Shown here in pieces: positions 4,333 through 6,086 of a stretch of 6,086 bases of DNA. The DNA is from Verrucomicrobiota bacterium. Lineage in GTDB: Bacteria > Verrucomicrobiota > Verrucomicrobiia > Verrucomicrobiales > DEV007. The notes under the pieces were generated by a model that saw only the letters and a program-made list of their open reading frames with translations, was not told the DNA's origin and did no database searches. Both the position numbers and the translations under genes were made by a program. Numbering within the stretch: position 1 is the first letter of the stretch; every line of letters begins with the position of its first letter. Location of the stretch: the NCBI GenBank assembly GCA_027618625.1, contig JAQCER010000244.1, forward strand, positions 1 to 6,086, given 5' to 3'.

Positions 4333-6086
4333 ATGCACTGTCACCGAAACAACCGGCGCTCCAATTTCTCGCTGACCAAGCTGTTCCTGTATCTGATTCT
4401 TGTCTATGGGGTGCTCTTGTCGGCATCTCATATTGTGCGCCAGATGGCACCTGCTGAAGGGCCCCTGAGGGAGGGGACTCTACGCCAGGCGATTCCTGAA
4501 ACGCTGAATGGCGCAGAGTCGGGGCGCACCATCCAGATTTCGTATCAGGACTGGAATGAAGCGGGGCAAGGTGCTCCTGTGTTGGTGCTTCTCCATGGTA
4601 GTCCGGGCGATGCCAATACGTTCCGCGCGATGGTTCCATCCCTGAAGCAGCGCTATCGATTGATCATTCCTGATCTGCCCGGCTTTCGTGGGTCGACCCA
4701 TTCGATTGCCGACTACAGCACTGCTGCGCATGCGCACGCAGTGATCGCCTTGCTCGACAGCATCGGTGTGCAGCGAGCCCACCTGGTGGGCTACAGCATG
4801 GGCGGTGGAGTGGCGCTAGGCATGATTGGAGAAGCGCCAAATCGCTGGGATTCGCTGGTATTTCTGTCGTCGATCGGAGTACAGGAGCTGGAGTTGCTGG
4901 GCGACTACACATTAAACCATGCGGTGCACGGACTTCAGCTGGCGGCGCTCTGGATCGTTCAGGAAGGCGTGCCACACTTTGGTAAAATGGACGATGCCTG
5001 GATCAACGTGGCTTATGCGAGGAATTTCTTCGACACGGATCAGCGTCCATTCCGCGCAATCCTGGAGCGACTGCAAATGCCTATGCTCATCCTTCATGGC
5101 ACAGAAGATCGCCTGGTGCCATGCAATGCCGCACTCGAGCACCATCGGCTGGTGCCGCAGAGTGAGTTGGTCGCGATCGAAGGCGAGGGACACATGATGG
5201 TCTTCGCCGATCCTGAAAAATTGATGGCCCCGATGACGGCTTTCCTTGAAAAGGTCATCGATGGGAAGGCCACCGTCCGAGCTAAAGCAGATCCGTCCAG
5301 AGTCGCCATTGCGGCAGAACCCTATCAGAACCACCAACCTCCTCGAAGATCTGCCGGGTCGCTGACTTTCCTCATGATACTACTGGCTCTGGCCACGTTC
5401 GTCACCGAAGACTTCACTTGTATCAGTGCCGGATTGCTGGTTTCCCGTGGCGGAATGGAATTTTGGTCAGCCTCACTCGCCTGTTTTGTCGGGATTTTCG
5501 TTGGTGATTTGTTGCTCTACTTCGCCGGGCGGTGGCTTGGCCGTCCCGCTCTTTCGCGCGCGCCTCTGAAGTGGTTCCTCAGCGAGAATCGTGTGAATAC
5601 AGGCGCTCGATTCTTTGAGGATAAAGGAGCTGTGCTCATTTTTACTACCCGATTCCTGCCCGGTACCCGGTTGGCAACGTACTTTGCCGCAGGCATGTTG
5701 CGGGCTCCGTTCTGGAAATTTGCCGGTTGGTTCGCGCTGGCTGCTGCAATGTGGACGCCAATGCTTGTCGGTTTGTCCTGGTTGCTGGGCGGGCAAATGC
5801 TGGACTACTTTGAGCGCTATGATCGGTTCGTCTTTCCGGGAGTGATAGGCGCGGTGCTGATGCTGTGGCTCCTGTTTCAACTCGTACTGCCAGCCTTCAG
5901 CCATCGGGGTCGTCGCCTGCTTCTCAGCCGCTGGAGGCGAATCACGCGCTGGGAATTTTGGCCGATGTGGGCGTTTTATCCTCCTGTTGTCGCTTACGTG
6001 CTTTATCTCGGAGTTCGCCATCGCAGCCTTACTCTGTTCACGGCTTCGAATCCCGGAATTCCCGCCGGGGGAGTTGTGCTTGAATC
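4333..6086 (+). CDS. Membrane-anchored alpha/beta hydrolase fused to DedA/VTT domain (C-terminus beyond window)
   Basis: One open frame of 584 complete codons with no stop before the edge. Residues 1-16 are basic (HRNNRR), then a hydrophobic anchor (about 17-34, LFLYLILVYGVLLSASHIV). The alpha/beta hydrolase domain (about 65-305) has the oxyanion loop HGSPG (88-92), nucleophile elbow GYSMGG (Ser155), acid in HGTEDRLVP (Asp259) and His287 in EGEGHMM, so the triad is complete. By the positive-inside rule this domain should be periplasmic. After a linker, the DedA/VTT domain (about 343-525) shows EDFTCISAGLL (359-369), GDLLLYFAGRWLG (391-403) and TRFLPGTRLATYFAAG (439-454). DedA proteins transport lipids across membranes. 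A further segment, RWEFWPMWAFYPPV with a likely helix and then NPGIPAGG (573-580), I recall from the start of ATP-grasp-type proteins. ATG 4333 lacks a strong ribosome site; GTG 4297 is the alternative. The 49-base gap after the flavoprotein gene shows no terminator, so co-transcription is likely. The substrate is unknown. Confidence 0.9.
   Translation, partial: MHCHRNNRRSNFSLTKLFLYLILVYGVLLSASHIVRQMAPAEGPLREGTLRQAIPETLNGAESGRTIQISYQDWNEAGQGAPVLVLLHGSPGDANTFRAMVPSLKQRYRLIIPDLPGFRGSTHSIADYSTAAHAHAVIALLDSIGVQRAHLVGYSMGGGVALGMIGEAPNRWDSLVFLSSIGVQELELLGDYTLNHAVHGLQLAALWIVQEGVPHFGKMDDAWINVAYARNFFDTDQRPFRAILERLQMPMLILHGTEDRLVPCNAALEHHRLVPQSELVAIEGEGHMMVFADPEKLMAPMTAFLEKVIDGKATVRAKADPSRVAIAAEPYQNHQPPRRSAGSLTFLMILLALATFVTEDFTCISAGLLVSRGGMEFWSASLACFVGIFVGDLLLYFAGRWLGRPALSRAPLKWFLSENRVNTGARFFEDKGAVLIFTTRFLPGTRLATYFAAGMLRAPFWKFAGWFALAAAMWTPMLVGLSWLLGGQMLDYFERYDRFVFPGVIGAVLMLWLLFQLVLPAFSHRGRRLLLSRWRRITRWEFWPMWAFYPPVVAYVLYLGVRHRSLTLFTASNPGIPAGGVVLE

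Noticed and set aside
5341..5420. A separate DedA gene starting inside the large frame
   Set aside because: No stop codon separates it from the hydrolase, and no ribosome site precedes the ATG at 5374-5376, so a fusion is the simpler reading.
5473..6021. A 182-codon minus-strand frame opposite the VTT domain
   Set aside because: The plus strand carries clear DedA motifs and membrane helices over the same bases; the antisense translation is low-complexity and hydrophilic.

Overview
The window looks like chromosomal DNA of a planctomycete or a close relative. The basis is a secreted DUF1080 gene remnant, a planctomycete-style mercuric-reductase-like flavoprotein, fairly high GC and sparse coding density. 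This placement is an inference from remembered family distributions, not a search result.

Layout. The left part (1-1146) is read from the minus strand. It holds the N-terminal ~247 codons of a homocysteine S-methyltransferase that runs off the left edge, preceded by a DUF1080 (3-keto-disaccharide hydrolase) gene that has lost the middle of its domain and changed frame. Positions 1162 to about 2059 contain no convincing intact gene, only two short minus-strand stretches that read like decayed coding sequence and a few GC-rich palindromes.

The right part (2060-6086) is a plus-strand locus. A TetR-family repressor (2095-2688) is followed by a class I pyridine nucleotide-disulfide oxidoreductase related to MerA (2760-4283) and then by a large membrane protein (4333 to beyond the right edge). 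A 17-bp, nearly identical inverted-repeat operator lies in the promoter of the TetR gene and again in the promoter of the flavoprotein gene. The simplest model is that TetR represses itself and the two downstream genes.

The most interesting object is the last gene. One uninterrupted frame encodes an N-terminal membrane anchor, an alpha/beta hydrolase with a complete Ser-Asp-His triad, a DedA/VTT membrane domain, and the start of a further conserved segment ending in an NPGIPAGG motif, which I recall from the N-terminus of ATP-grasp-type proteins. Families of this MerA-like flavoprotein are known to associate with, and even be fused to, VTT-domain (TVP38/TMEM64) proteins. The locus may therefore be a repressor-controlled envelope or redox module built from flavoprotein, hydrolase and VTT transporter parts. 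No merR, merT or merP is present, so it is not a classical mercury operon.
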